From positions 7,936,001-8,000,000 of the forward strand of contig NZ_BAABIS010000001.1 in assembly GCF_039542905.1 (NCBI RefSeq): a stretch of DNA of 64,000 bases. Direction: 5' to 3'. Under the pieces are notes generated by a model. It saw only the letters and a list, made by a program, of their open reading frames with translations. It made no database searches and was not told the origin of the DNA. The stretch is from Kitasatospora terrestris. Its GTDB lineage: Bacteria; Actinomycetota; Actinomycetes; Streptomycetales; Streptomycetaceae. Of this stretch, positions 8,625 to 17,768 are shown piece after piece. The position numbers and the translations under genes were made by a program. Every line of letters starts with the position of its first letter. Position 1 is the first letter of the stretch.

Positions 8625-9518
8625 ATGCCCGAGCGCCAGGTCACGGAAGTCGACGGCCGCCGGCTGGTCCTCTCGCACCTCGACAAGGTGCTGTGGCCCG
8701 CCACCGGATGGACGAAGGGCGAGGCCCTCTACTACTACGCCCAGGTCGCGCCGGTGATGCTCCCGCACCTGCGCGGGCGGCCGGCGGCCTTCCTGCGCTT
8801 CCCGCAGGGCATCGGCGAGGAGGGCTTCTTCGCCAAGAACCCGCCGCCCGGCCTGCCCGCCTGGGTGCGCACGGTGACCGCTCCGAGCCGCGAGGGCCCC
8901 AAGGAGCGGGTCGCCGTCGACGACCTGGCCACCCTGATGACGGTCGCCAACGGGTACGCGCTGGAGCTGCACGTCCCGCAGTGGACGGCCGACAGCGGCC
9001 CTGACCACCACGACCGCCTGGTGGTCGACCTGGACCCCGGGCCGGGCACGGACCTCACCGACTGCTGCCGGGTGGCGCTGGTGATCCGCGAGCTGCTGGC
9101 CGCCGACGGGCTGACCGCCCACCCGAAGACCTCGGGGGCGAAGGGGCTGCACCTGTACGCCGCGCTGCGGCCGGCGCCCGCGCGGGAGGTCGGCGCGTAC
9201 GCGAAGGCGCTCGCCGAGCGGCTGGCCCGGGAGCTGCCGGGGCTGGTGGTGGCGCGGATGGCCAAGGCCCTGCGGCGGGAGCGGGTCCTCGTGGACTGGT
9301 CGCAGAACGCCACCGCCAAGACCACCGCCGCGCCCTACACCCTGCGCGCCACCGCCGTGCCGGGCGTCTCGACCCCGCTCTCCTGGGCGGAGGTGGAGGG
9401 CTGCGAGTCGCCCGAGCAGCTGGCCTTCACCCCGGACCGGGTCCTGGAGCGCGTCGCCGACCGGGGCGACCTGCTCGCCGGCCTCCTCACGGACGCCGGC
9501 GAGCTCCCGCGGGGCTAG
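8625..9518 (+). CDS. LigD-type NHEJ polymerase domain protein
   Basis: 297-aa stand-alone member of the archaeo-eukaryotic primase family, matching the polymerase domain of bacterial LigD, which fills gaps at double-strand breaks during non-homologous end joining. The metal-binding pair sits in VVDLDPGPG (Asp135, Asp137), with a third acidic residue in VDWSQN (Asp224). The N-terminal LSHLDKVLWP and GEALYYYAQVAPVMLPHL are diagnostic. Neither Ku nor an ATP-dependent ligase gene is adjacent, so it would act with partners encoded elsewhere. The ATG has GGGGA about 9 bases upstream. Confidence 0.9.
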   Translation: MPERQVTEVDGRRLVLSHLDKVLWPATGWTKGEALYYYAQVAPVMLPHLRGRPAAFLRFPQGIGEEGFFAKNPPPGLPAWVRTVTAPSREGPKERVAVDDLATLMTVANGYALELHVPQWTADSGPDHHDRLVVDLDPGPGTDLTDCCRVALVIRELLAADGLTAHPKTSGAKGLHLYAALRPAPAREVGAYAKALAERLARELPGLVVARMAKALRRERVLVDWSQNATAKTTAAPYTLRATAVPGVSTPLSWAEVEGCESPEQLAFTPDRVLERVADRGDLLAGLLTDAGELPRG

Positions 9519-9528
9519 ATCCGCGGGC

Positions 9529-11118
9529 TCACGGTGCGATCTCGAACGCGGGCGGCTCCAGGCAGGCCAGGCACGCGAGGTCCGGCGCGGTCGGGGTGTC
9601 GAAGAACGACCGGGTGACGGACTGCGCGCAGGGCGAGTCGGCGAAGACCACGTGCGCGACGTACGGGACGGTGACGACCGTCGACCGGCTCAGGGTGCGG
9701 GCGGCGTACGGGCCGCTGCTCGGCGCGGTCTGCGAGTCGAAGCCGCCCGACAGGACGAGGGTGGGGATGTCGCTGACCGTCACGTCGCGGACCGAGCCCG
9801 GGGCCGCGGGGACGTCCCAGGCGCGGCAGTCGTCGTGCAGCCAGGCCAGCCCGGGGGCCTGCGCCTGCACCGACGCGGGGAAGGAGGGGAAGGCCTGCTG
9901 CCCGGCCCGGAGCACGTCGGCCTCGGTCTCGAACGGCGTCCACTCGCTGCAGAACACGCCGTAGGCGAGGCCGTGCGAGAGCCGCCCCACGGCCTGCGGG
10001 GCGAGCTTGCCGCCCGCCCACTGCTCGGCGATCCGCTGCGGGTTGCCGTGCGCCAGCTCGTCGAGCGAGCGGGGCACCCCGGCCGCCAGGTGGCTGGCGA
10101 AGGTCAGCCAGTTCACCAGGACTCCGCCGTCCAGCACGACCTCCACCGGGTCCGGGTGGCCCGGGACGGCGACCTCGGTGGTGACCGGGTGGGCCTCCAG
10201 CTCGACGACGAGCCGCTCGAAGGTGCCCTTGAGGTCCGGGTAGCGGCCGTCGCACTCGGGCTGCGCCGCGCAGGCCGCGAAGATGCCGTCGAAGCCCTCG
10301 CGGGCGGCCTTCCAGGTGACCGCGCCGCTCGCCAGCGAGGGCGGCAGGACGCCGTCGATGCCGACCGAGCGCAGGCCCTCCGGGTGCAGGCGCTGGTAGA
10401 GCAGCGCCAGGTCGGTGCCGTAGGAGATGCCGAAGACGTTCCACTCCCGGATGCCGAGCGCGCGGCGCAGGTCGGCGTAGTCGGCGGCGCTCTCGGTGCT
10501 GTTGTACGCGCCGAGGTCGGCGCCCAGGCCGGTCAGCCGGTCGCGGCAGGCGCGGGTGGCCTCGACGTGCAGGGCGCCGGTGGAGGGCGCGCCCCAGACG
10601 AGGTTCAGCGCGCGGGCGTTGAACGCGTCGATGTTCGGGCAGGTGAGCGCGGGGTCGGCCGAGTAGGTGCCGCGCTGGGACATGAAGATCAGGTCCCGGT
10701 CGCGGTTCAGGCCGCCGGCCAGCGCCAGCCCGATCTCGGAGTTGGCGTCGTCGCCGGGGCCGCCGGCGAGCCACACGATCGGGTCGGGTGCGGGCCGGTG
10801 GGCCTCGGCGGGCACCACCGCGACGGCGAGGGCGATCGTCCGTCCGGTGGGCCGGGAGCGGTCCTCGGGCACGGTGAGGGTTCCGCAGCGGGCGTCGTCG
10901 AGCCCGGGGGTGGGGTCGGCGGTCCGCGGGCAGGGGCCCGGTTCGTAGTGGGCGTGCCCCCAGGTGCCGGCGGCGGTGCCGAGCGGCTCCGGGGCGCCGC
11001 CCCGGGCGTGGGCGGGCAGGGCGGCGAGGCCGGCCAGCAGGGCGCCGGCGGCGGCGCCGGCCAGGGCGGTCCGCAGCCGGCGGGCGGTGCGGCGGTGGCG
11101 GGGAGGGCGGATGGTCAC
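9529..11118 (-). CDS. Secreted TAP-like alpha/beta hydrolase (second of pair)
   Basis: 529-aa secreted hydrolase related to Streptomyces tripeptidyl aminopeptidases and proline iminopeptidases. An Arg-rich N terminus and hydrophobic stretch with an ALPAHA cleavage region give a signal peptide. The mature part has WLAGGPG (oxyanion), GISYGTD (nucleophilic Ser) and the TAP-like C-terminal domain with TLVLSGGFD (Asp) and PYVAHVVF (His). Cysteine pairs suggest disulfides. The GTG start overlaps the upstream stop by 4 bp (GTGA), so it is translationally coupled to its paralogue. Peptide specificity unknown. Confidence 0.88.
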   Translation of the reverse strand: MTIRPPRHRRTARRLRTALAGAAAGALLAGLAALPAHARGGAPEPLGTAAGTWGHAHYEPGPCPRTADPTPGLDDARCGTLTVPEDRSRPTGRTIALAVAVVPAEAHRPAPDPIVWLAGGPGDDANSEIGLALAGGLNRDRDLIFMSQRGTYSADPALTCPNIDAFNARALNLVWGAPSTGALHVEATRACRDRLTGLGADLGAYNSTESAADYADLRRALGIREWNVFGISYGTDLALLYQRLHPEGLRSVGIDGVLPPSLASGAVTWKAAREGFDGIFAACAAQPECDGRYPDLKGTFERLVVELEAHPVTTEVAVPGHPDPVEVVLDGGVLVNWLTFASHLAAGVPRSLDELAHGNPQRIAEQWAGGKLAPQAVGRLSHGLAYGVFCSEWTPFETEADVLRAGQQAFPSFPASVQAQAPGLAWLHDDCRAWDVPAAPGSVRDVTVSDIPTLVLSGGFDSQTAPSSGPYAARTLSRSTVVTVPYVAHVVFADSPCAQSVTRSFFDTPTAPDLACLACLEPPAFEIAP

Positions 11119-12755
11119 GGGACGGCCTCCGGCTCGGGGGTGATGGTGAACGGGGCGGGCTCGAGGCCGGCCGCGCAGCGGGTGTCGGGCGCGGCCGGGT
11201 CGGCGAGGAAGGAGACCAGGACGTCCGCCGCGCAGCACGACTGGGGGACCACCCAGTGGCCGATCCCGGGGATCCGCACGACCGTCGAGCGGGACAGCGT
11301 CCGGGCCGCGTACGCGCCCCAACTGGCCCCGGTCTTCGCGTCGAAGGTGCCGGAGAGGACGAGCGCCGGCAGGTCGCTGACGGTGGGCACCCGCTGGGCG
11401 GCGGTGCGGTCGGGCACGTCCCACACGTCGCACACGTCGTACTGGAAGGGCAGCTGCGGCGCCTGCGCCAGGACGGAGTCCGGCCATCCGGGGAAGGCCC
11501 GCCGCCCGGCGGCCAGCACCTCGTCCGCCGCGTGGCCCGGCACCCACTCGCCGCAGGCGACCGACTCCTTCAGCCCCTGGGCGAACTCGCCGACGACCGG
11601 CGTCGCGCCGGCGGCGCGGGCCCGGGCGAAGCGTTCCGGATTCCCGTGCGCCAGCTCGTCGATCGCCGCGGGGAGGTCCGCGAACGGGACGGCCTTGGCG
11701 ACCAGCAGGTCCACCAGCGCGCCGCCGTCGAGGACGACCCGCACCGGGTCGCCCCCGGCCGGCGGCTGCACCGTCAGCGTCAGGGGGTCCGCCTCCAGCC
11801 GTCCGACCTGCTCGGTCAGCGTCCGCTCCAGGCCCGGGTAGCGCTCGGCGCAGGCGGGCTGGGCCTCGCAGGCCGCGAACACCGCGTCCAGCCCCTCGCG
11901 GGCGCTGTCCCAGGTCCACGGCAGGGTGATGACCTGCGGAGGGGCGACCGAGTCGATCGCCACCGACCGGATCCCCCCGGGGTGCCGGCGCAGGTGGGTG
12001 AGGGCCAGGTCGGTGCCGTAGGAGTAGCCGTAGACGTGCCACCGCCCCACGCCCAGGGCCTCGCGCAGGTCGGCGAAGTCGGCGGCGTTCTCGAAGGTGT
12101 TGTACGCGCCCAGGTCGACGCCGTCGGCCGTCAGGCGGTCCCGGCACTCCTGCGTGGCCCGTACCAGGAGCCGACCGGTCGAGGGCGTGCCGTAGCGCAG
12201 GCCGACCGCGGCCGCGTTGAACCGGTCGACCTCCGGGCAGGCCAGGTTCGGCTCCGAGTGGAGCGTCCCGCGCTGCGCCATGACGATCAGTTCGCGGTCC
12301 CGGTTCACCCCGGAGCCGATCAGGAACGGGATGGACCCGAACGCGTCGCCGCCCGGGCCGCCCTCCATGAACACCACCGGGTCCGGGTCCGGCTCCGAGG
12401 ACGCGGCCGGGACGATCGCGACGGCCAGCCGGATCGTCCGCCCGCCGGGGTGCTCACGGCTCTCCGGCACCTCCAGGAAGCCGCAGCGCCCCGGCACCGG
12501 CTCCGGCGTCGGCGGGCAGGGGCCGGGCACGAACCGTGCCGGGTGCCCCGACCCGCCGCCGTGCCCCGCCGGCGCCGCGGCCGGGGCCGGACCCGCCGCG
12601 CCCAGCAGCACCAGGGCGCCCGCGAGGACCGCCGCCCCGGCGGGCGCACCCCGGGGGCGCCTGCGCGCGTACCGGTGCTGTGCCCACCGCCGTACCGACC
12701 TGCCGGCCGCGCGAACGCGCGGCGGGCAACTCTGCTGCCTGCCCTGCTCCACCAT
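11115..12755 (-). CDS. Secreted TAP-like alpha/beta hydrolase (first of pair)
   Basis: 546-aa paralogue of the next gene downstream. It has a long basic n-region, then a hydrophobic segment with a PAPAAAPA cleavage zone. Motifs are FMEGGPGGD, GYSYGTD (Ser nucleophile), LVLSGTFD (Asp) and IPGIGHWV (His); the family acts as an exported aminopeptidase or esterase. The ATG at 12755 gives a conventional signal peptide, although in-frame codons extend further upstream. The 208-bp leader up to the GNAT gene carries an untested promoter; nothing clear was recognised in it. Confidence 0.85.
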   Translation of the reverse strand: MVEQGRQQSCPPRVRAAGRSVRRWAQHRYARRRPRGAPAGAAVLAGALVLLGAAGPAPAAAPAGHGGGSGHPARFVPGPCPPTPEPVPGRCGFLEVPESREHPGGRTIRLAVAIVPAASSEPDPDPVVFMEGGPGGDAFGSIPFLIGSGVNRDRELIVMAQRGTLHSEPNLACPEVDRFNAAAVGLRYGTPSTGRLLVRATQECRDRLTADGVDLGAYNTFENAADFADLREALGVGRWHVYGYSYGTDLALTHLRRHPGGIRSVAIDSVAPPQVITLPWTWDSAREGLDAVFAACEAQPACAERYPGLERTLTEQVGRLEADPLTLTVQPPAGGDPVRVVLDGGALVDLLVAKAVPFADLPAAIDELAHGNPERFARARAAGATPVVGEFAQGLKESVACGEWVPGHAADEVLAAGRRAFPGWPDSVLAQAPQLPFQYDVCDVWDVPDRTAAQRVPTVSDLPALVLSGTFDAKTGASWGAYAARTLSRSTVVRIPGIGHWVVPQSCCAADVLVSFLADPAAPDTRCAAGLEPAPFTITPEPEAVP

Positions 12756-12963
12756 GTGGTTCCGTCTCTCCGACGCCCCGTCCGCCCCCGATCGGGGGAC
12801 GCCGCGTGGATGTGCCCGCCGCCTGGTGCGCGCGGGCCATGGCCAGCGTGCGGGGACGGACGGACGGACACCACCGGTGGACTCCACTTGGAGCAGGCCG
12901 GGCCGACGCGGAGTCAGGAGCGGCGCCGGGACCGGGAGCCCGACCGGAGCGGTGCGGCCGGGC

Positions 12964-13803
12964 TCAGGCGGGTTCGGCGATGAGGGCGGTGGCGATGCGG
13001 CGGAAGCCGGCGGAGGCGTAGACCCGGGCCACCGCCTCGTCGCTCGCGGTGAGGAAGACCGTGGTGGCGCCCTTGGCACGGGCGTCCGCGGCCAGGCGGG
13101 CGGTCAGGGCGCGGCCGACCCCGCGGCGGCGGGCGACGGGGAGGGTGCCGATGCCGACGAGCTCGCTGACCTCGCCGACCCACTGGTGCTGGCCGGAGCC
13201 GAGCAGCGCGCCGTCCGCCGCCAGGGCCACCGCGACCGCGGACAGCCCGGCCTCGATCCGCCCGGTCAGCCGCTGCGCCGTACCGTCGGCCTCCGCCGCC
13301 TCGACCGCCGCGGCGAGCTCGCCCGCACCGGCCGACCCGATCGCCGTGCCGGGCTCGCCGAACGCGAGGTGCGCCACCGCCATCGAGGCGGCCAGCAGCG
13401 GGTCCCCGCCGGGGAGCAGCCGGACCTCGACACCGTCCGGGCCGTCCTCGGCGGCCGGCACCGTGTCGGTGTCGAGGACCATCAGCGGGTGCTCGTTCAC
13501 CCTGAGGCCGCTCTCCTCCACGGCGGCGCGCAGCGCGGGGGCGGTCTCGGCGGTCCACTCGAAGGCCTCGGGCACGCCGAGCTCGCGCTGCCTGGTGCGC
13601 ACCCGGTCGACGTCGGCGGCGGTGACGCCGGCGCTCGCGCCGAGCGCGGGCCGGGCGTAGTACGGCCAGCCGGCGCCCTCGCGGACGAAGAGGCTGAGCG
13701 GGCCGAAGTCCTCGGCCCGGGCGCCGGAGCGCGGGACGGCGTCGTAGAAGCGCTCGATCCGTTCGAGCAGGGCGGCGTTCGGGGCATCAGGGGAAATGAT
13801 CAC
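12964..13803 (-). CDS. GNAT-family N-acetyltransferase
   Basis: 279-aa protein whose C-terminal half is a GNAT fold. SELVGIGTLPVARRRGVGRALT is the V/I-x-P-x-R-R-x-G-x-G acetyl-CoA loop, followed by ARAKGATTVFLTAS and VYASAGFRRI. The N-terminal half resembles a degenerate second GNAT domain, as in mycothiol-synthase-like tandem proteins. The GTG at 13803 is preferred over a GTG five codons upstream because GGA lies upstream and the MIISPD-type N terminus looks natural. Acceptor substrate unknown. Confidence 0.82.
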   Translation of the reverse strand: MIISPDAPNAALLERIERFYDAVPRSGARAEDFGPLSLFVREGAGWPYYARPALGASAGVTAADVDRVRTRQRELGVPEAFEWTAETAPALRAAVEESGLRVNEHPLMVLDTDTVPAAEDGPDGVEVRLLPGGDPLLAASMAVAHLAFGEPGTAIGSAGAGELAAAVEAAEADGTAQRLTGRIEAGLSAVAVALAADGALLGSGQHQWVGEVSELVGIGTLPVARRRGVGRALTARLAADARAKGATTVFLTASDEAVARVYASAGFRRIATALIAEPA

Positions 13804-13860
13804 GGAGCATCCAAGCACCGCCGCCGCACGGCCGCATCCGATTTTCCCGCTCCGGCCGCC

Positions 13861-14163
13861 TCAGCCGGCGTCGACGGTGAAGTCGCCCGGCCCGGGGTTG
13901 GGCTCGGCGAGGATGTCGCCGGTCGCCAGGCGGGCCCGGAGGGTGAGCCCGGAGCCGGGGTGCAGGCCGCCGGTGAGGCGGCGCGGGATGCCGAGCTGCA
14001 CCGTGCGGCCCACGTACTGGGAGAGCAGGTCGGCGCGCCCGGACACCGGCTCGGCGGACAGCACCTCGGCGGAGGCGAGGTCCCAGTCGCCCAGGCGCGG
14101 GTGCGGGCCGAGGGAGGCGACCCGCACGTGCAGGGTGGTGAGGTTCTCGACCGGCGCGACCAC
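13861..14163 (-). CDS. Small protein of the M6/ATP-grasp operon (unknown)
   Basis: 100-aa protein, last gene of a four-gene operon, starting with GTG 6 bp after the ATP-grasp stop codon. No signal peptide, membrane segment or cysteine is seen. It alternates polar and hydrophobic residues (TLHVRVASLGPHPRLGDWDL, GRTVQLGIPRRL, GLTLRARLA), suggesting a small beta-barrel. I do not recognise the family. Strict coupling to the ligase suggests an accessory or substrate-presenting role (inference only). A short gap of 57 bp separates it from the GNAT gene. Confidence 0.7.
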   Translation of the reverse strand: MVAPVENLTTLHVRVASLGPHPRLGDWDLASAEVLSAEPVSGRADLLSQYVGRTVQLGIPRRLTGGLHPGSGLTLRARLATGDILAEPNPGPGDFTVDAG

Positions 14164-14169
14164 TGTGCT

Positions 14170-15093
14170 TCAGACCTCCGTCCGTACGGCCGGGCCCGTG
14201 CGGGCGGCGGCCAGCAGTTCGACCAGGGCCGCCGCGATCGGCAGCCCGGTGTGCGACTCGTAGTAACTGTAGGCGGGCATCGGGTTGACCTCGAAGCACA
14301 CCCATCCGCCGTCCGGCCGCACCCGCAGGTCGATCCCGGCGAGCGGCAGCCCGAGCGCCGCCGCCAGCGCGACCGCCCGCCGCGCGACCCCGGCCGGCAG
14401 CCGGTACGGCGCCAGCTCGGCGCTCAGCCCGTCCCGCTGCGCGTAGCGGTAGTCGATGGCGGGGGAGTCCACCGAGGCGGCGAAGACCCGCTCGCCGACC
14501 ACGTGGACCCGGACGTCCCGCCCCGGCACGTACGCCTGGAACTGGGTCGGCAGGGCCCGCAGCAGCGGCAGCCGCGCCTCGTCGGCGGGCTGCAACTCCC
14601 GGACGACGGACCGGATCCCGCTCACCGACTTGTACACCACCCGGCCGTGCTGCCGGCGGAACTCCAGCACCTCCTCCGGGTCGTCGCTGACCAGGGTGTC
14701 CGGGACGGCGAAGCCCGTCCGGGCGATCAGCTGCGCCTGGTACGGCTTGGAGGAGTTGGACTCCATCGCCCGGGGCCGGTTGACCACGAAGGCGTCGGCG
14801 CCGTCCAGCCAGTCGGTGAACCAGCGGTGGAAGGCGGCGGCCCGGGCCCGGGCCGACGCGTCGTCCCGGGGGAGCGGCGGCTCCAGCGGCCGCGCGTACA
14901 CCGCGGTGATCCCCGCCAGCGGCAACTCCCGCCCCTCGGCGGCGAGTCGGGCGTCCAGGCCGGGGCCGCAGACCAGGTCGTAGCGGGCCAGGCGGGTCTG
15001 GTCGACCAGCAGGTGGTCGAGCCCGCCCGCGCGGGCGGCGGTGACCGCGCGGGCGAGCGGTTCGTCGTCGGGGCAGCCGTAGAAGAGCAGCAC
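14170..15093 (-). CDS. ATP-grasp ligase, RimK/MvdD-like
   Basis: 307-aa ATP-grasp enzyme that would form an amide or ester from a carboxyl phosphate. The N-terminal pre-ATP-grasp part is followed by VVNRPRAMESNSSKPYQ. Next come the ATP-binding VVYKSVSG, QAYVPGRDVRVHVVG, LAGIDLRV and the metal-binding WVCFEVNPMPAYSYYE, closing with HTGLPIAAALVELL. This is the arrangement in RimK-type peptide ligases and graspetide-forming enzymes. The GTG start directly abuts the preceding TGA with no gap. The likely substrate is a protein or peptide from the same operon, possibly the acidic tail of the M6 protein (inference). Confidence 0.85.
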   Translation of the reverse strand: MLLFYGCPDDEPLARAVTAARAGGLDHLLVDQTRLARYDLVCGPGLDARLAAEGRELPLAGITAVYARPLEPPLPRDDASARARAAAFHRWFTDWLDGADAFVVNRPRAMESNSSKPYQAQLIARTGFAVPDTLVSDDPEEVLEFRRQHGRVVYKSVSGIRSVVRELQPADEARLPLLRALPTQFQAYVPGRDVRVHVVGERVFAASVDSPAIDYRYAQRDGLSAELAPYRLPAGVARRAVALAAALGLPLAGIDLRVRPDGGWVCFEVNPMPAYSYYESHTGLPIAAALVELLAAARTGPAVRTEV

Positions 15094-15897
15094 TCAGACC
15101 TCGCCCGCGAGTTCGGCCAGCGCCCGGACGACGGCGGCGCGCTGGGCCGGCAGGTCCAGCGGCGGGCAGGTGTCGACGTCCGTCAACCGACCACCGGCGA
15201 ACCGGAGTTCGAGCAGACCGGTGCCGAGCGCGGCGCCCAGCTCCCGGGTCTGCGGGCCGTAGCGGGCGGCGAGCGGCCCGACCAGGCCGGCCCCGCAGAG
15301 CAGCAGCCGTCCGTCCGGATCGGGTCGCAGCGCGGACCGCAGGTCGGCCGGGACGGGCGCCGCGGCGCCGCCCGGCCAGGCCAGGTGCGGCAGCAGGCGC
15401 TCGGCGGGACCGGGCCGGCCCAGCAGCCCGGCCCGGGTCGCGCCGCCGCGCCGCGCCACCGGCAGCCCGCAGCGCGCCGCGTCGGCGAGCGCGGCCTCCG
15501 GCGAGGCCGCGCCCTGGACGGTGCCGTACGCGCTGACCGTGCCGAGCACCCGCCCGCCGAGCGAGAGCAGCCAACTCGCCAGCAGGGCGAGGATCTCGGT
15601 GCGCGCGTAGTCCCGGTCCTTGGCACCGGCCCGGGCCAGGCCCGGGACCGGCAGGTGGGTGAGGCGGTGCAGGACGGCGCCGGGCTCGGCGGAGTCCAGG
15701 ACCGTCCCGTCGGGCAGCGAGATCCGGGTGCGGGCCCGGCCGTCCGGGCCGACCCGGTGGCTCCACCGCGCCCGGGCGAGCCGGGCCGGGGTGAGCCGGT
15801 GCACGCGGTCGCCGCCGAGGCGGGCCGCGAGCGCGCCGGCGACCGCCTCGGCACCCGCGTCCCCGGGCCCGGCCAGGACGGCGACCGCGCCGGTCAC
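15094..15897 (-). CDS. Pre-ATP-grasp-like partner protein
   Basis: 267-aa protein with no recognised catalytic motif. Its first 150 residues resemble the N-terminal domain of MvdC/MvdD-type ATP-grasp enzymes: a Rossmann-like start (VAVLAGPGDAGAEAVAGALA), a short strand-rich core (RTRISLPDGTVL) and VLHRLTHLPV, then DRDYARTEILALLASWLLSL. It lacks an obvious ATP-grasp lysine pair or the ENP metal motif, so it may be a degenerate ligase or a substrate-binding subunit. The GTG start overlaps the M6 stop by 4 bp, and the ATP-grasp gene starts immediately after it. Assignment is inference from context and pattern. Confidence 0.65.
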   Translation of the reverse strand: MTGAVAVLAGPGDAGAEAVAGALAARLGGDRVHRLTPARLARARWSHRVGPDGRARTRISLPDGTVLDSAEPGAVLHRLTHLPVPGLARAGAKDRDYARTEILALLASWLLSLGGRVLGTVSAYGTVQGAASPEAALADAARCGLPVARRGGATRAGLLGRPGPAERLLPHLAWPGGAAAPVPADLRSALRPDPDGRLLLCGAGLVGPLAARYGPQTRELGAALGTGLLELRFAGGRLTDVDTCPPLDLPAQRAAVVRALAELAGEV

Positions 15898-17768
15898 TGC
15901 GGCGGCAGGGTGTCGAAGGCGCGCTTGGCGTGGGCGTCGCCCTCCGCCATCGCCCGGCGCAGCTCGGCCGTGCCGTCGTCGTACGCCGGGCCGCCGGCCA
16001 GGTCCGGGCGGAGCGAGGAGCCGATGAACGGTTCACCGCCGCCCGTGCCGCCGTCGCCGGCCTCGCCGCCGCTCCCGCCGCCGTCCGGGCCGTACTGGCC
16101 GGCCAGGACCTCCTCGACCGCCTCCAGCCGGGCCTGCAGATCGGCCAGGGCGGCGGCCACCGAGTCCTCGCCGGCCGCGCCGACCGGCGGCCGGCCCGGC
16201 CGGTCGAAGGGCTTGGTCTCGGTGCGGTCCTTGATGTCCTTGCGCTCCTTGAACGGCTCCTTCAGCTCCTTGCGGAGTTCCTTGCGCACCTCCTTGAGGT
16301 CCTTCAAGCCGTCCTTGCGCTCCTTGGCGGCGTCCTTCAGCTCCTTGCCGCCGTCCTTGAACTCCTTCGCCAGCGGCTTGCCGCAGGAGACCGAGACGGT
16401 CGCCGTCATGGTCAGGCCCGGCGCGGAGATCGCGGAGAGCGACACGCAGGTGTCGGCGCCCGCGTAGGACTTGGTGCTCGGCGTGGTGGAGCCGCTGATC
16501 GCGGTGTTGCCGGCGCTGCCCGGGTACGGGTCCCCGCCGTCGCCGCGGTTGCCGGCGAGCTCCAGGTCGCGCCGGGCGTCCGCCTGCAGCAGGCCCACCT
16601 TGTAGTGGTTCTCGTCGCTGTTGGTCGGCTTGGCGTCGTCGATGTGCCAGACCAGCAGGCCCGAGCCGGGCAGCGACTGGTCGTAGCCGGTCTGCTGCCG
16701 GTTCTCCACCAGGAAGTACTCGCTGCCCCCGCCGCCGTCCTTCCACAGCCGGTGCACGGCGTGGCTGGACTTCACGTCCTCGAACGACACCGTCCCGCCG
16801 CTGGTCACCACGGTCGCCGAGGCCCAGCCCTGGTTCACCTTGCACCACGCGGACGGGTGCACCGGGATGTCGCCGCCCCCGCCCCACGAACCCGCGCCCA
16901 TCAGGCACCAGTTGCCGACGCCCTCCGAGGTGCCGTCGATGTCGTACAGGTCGGGGAAGCCGAACAGCAGGTGCCCCAGCTCGTGCGCGCAGACGCCGAT
17001 CCTGGCGTCCTCCGGGATGGTCAGGTAGGCGAAGATCTTGGTGCCGTCCGCGTTCAGCTCCGCCGGCAGCGTCCACTTGTGCGACCAGATGTCGCCCGAG
17101 TCGCCGCTCGCCTCGCCGCCCGACCCGGCGTGCACCACGATGAACGCGTCCACGTAGCCGTTGCCGTCGTTGTCGTACGGGCCGAAGTCCACGGCCGGGT
17201 CCGCCGCCTGCGCCGCGTCCCTGGCCATCACGTTGGCCCGCGCCTCGCCGGTCGGCCGGCCGATGCCGAAGTTGCCGTTGGCGTACCAGGCGAGGGTCTG
17301 CGGCAGCCGCAGCGGGCCGACCACCTCGCCGACGATGTCCACCAGGCCGTGCGTCACCTCGCGGTAGTACTCCCGGACGCTGCCGTGCGGCAGCGTCCCG
17401 AGCGAGAAGAACAGCTCCTCGAAGTGCTCCCGGGTCGCCGTCATCGCCCGGTCCGAGAAGTCCGCCAGCACCACGACCACCCGCACCGTGCCGCGCAGCG
17501 GAGCCCGCTCCGCCGCGGCGGCCTGGATGGTCGCGTACGGCGTGCCCAGCGGGAACTCGTCCGGCGGGAAGATCGTGCCGTCGTCGAAGCCGAGCTGCCG
17601 CGGGCCGCGCGACACCCCCAGCTGCGACGCCAGTTCGTCGGCGCCCGACCGGGCCCGGGCCAGCTGCTCCTGCAGTTTCTGCCGCAGCTCCGGGCTGGGC
17701 GCCACCGCGCAGAAGTCCGACCGGACGGCGCGGACGGCGGTGTGGTGCTGCGAGACGTGTTCGGGCAT
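15894..17768 (-). CDS. M6-type metalloprotease with Lys/Glu-rich and acidic C-terminal tail
   Basis: 624-aa protein. Residues about 70-450 form an immune-inhibitor-A-like M6 zinc peptidase: HELGHLLFGFPDLYD with His262, Glu263 and His266, and a Met-turn in NWCLMGAGSW. There is no signal peptide, unusual for a secreted-type family. After the protease comes a charged segment of KEL/KDL/KER repeats (about 464-520), a short coiled-coil (DLQARLEAVEEVLAGQ), a Gly/Asp-rich stretch and GEPFIGSSLRPDL near 577-589. The ATG follows GAGGGAG. It is first in an operon with an ATP-grasp pair. The tail could be a modification substrate and the protease domain its own processor or an effector (inference). Confidence 0.85.
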   Translation of the reverse strand: MPEHVSQHHTAVRAVRSDFCAVAPSPELRQKLQEQLARARSGADELASQLGVSRGPRQLGFDDGTIFPPDEFPLGTPYATIQAAAAERAPLRGTVRVVVVLADFSDRAMTATREHFEELFFSLGTLPHGSVREYYREVTHGLVDIVGEVVGPLRLPQTLAWYANGNFGIGRPTGEARANVMARDAAQAADPAVDFGPYDNDGNGYVDAFIVVHAGSGGEASGDSGDIWSHKWTLPAELNADGTKIFAYLTIPEDARIGVCAHELGHLLFGFPDLYDIDGTSEGVGNWCLMGAGSWGGGGDIPVHPSAWCKVNQGWASATVVTSGGTVSFEDVKSSHAVHRLWKDGGGGSEYFLVENRQQTGYDQSLPGSGLLVWHIDDAKPTNSDENHYKVGLLQADARRDLELAGNRGDGGDPYPGSAGNTAISGSTTPSTKSYAGADTCVSLSAISAPGLTMTATVSVSCGKPLAKEFKDGGKELKDAAKERKDGLKDLKEVRKELRKELKEPFKERKDIKDRTETKPFDRPGRPPVGAAGEDSVAAALADLQARLEAVEEVLAGQYGPDGGGSGGEAGDGGTGGGEPFIGSSLRPDLAGGPAYDDGTAELRRAMAEGDAHAKRAFDTLPPQ

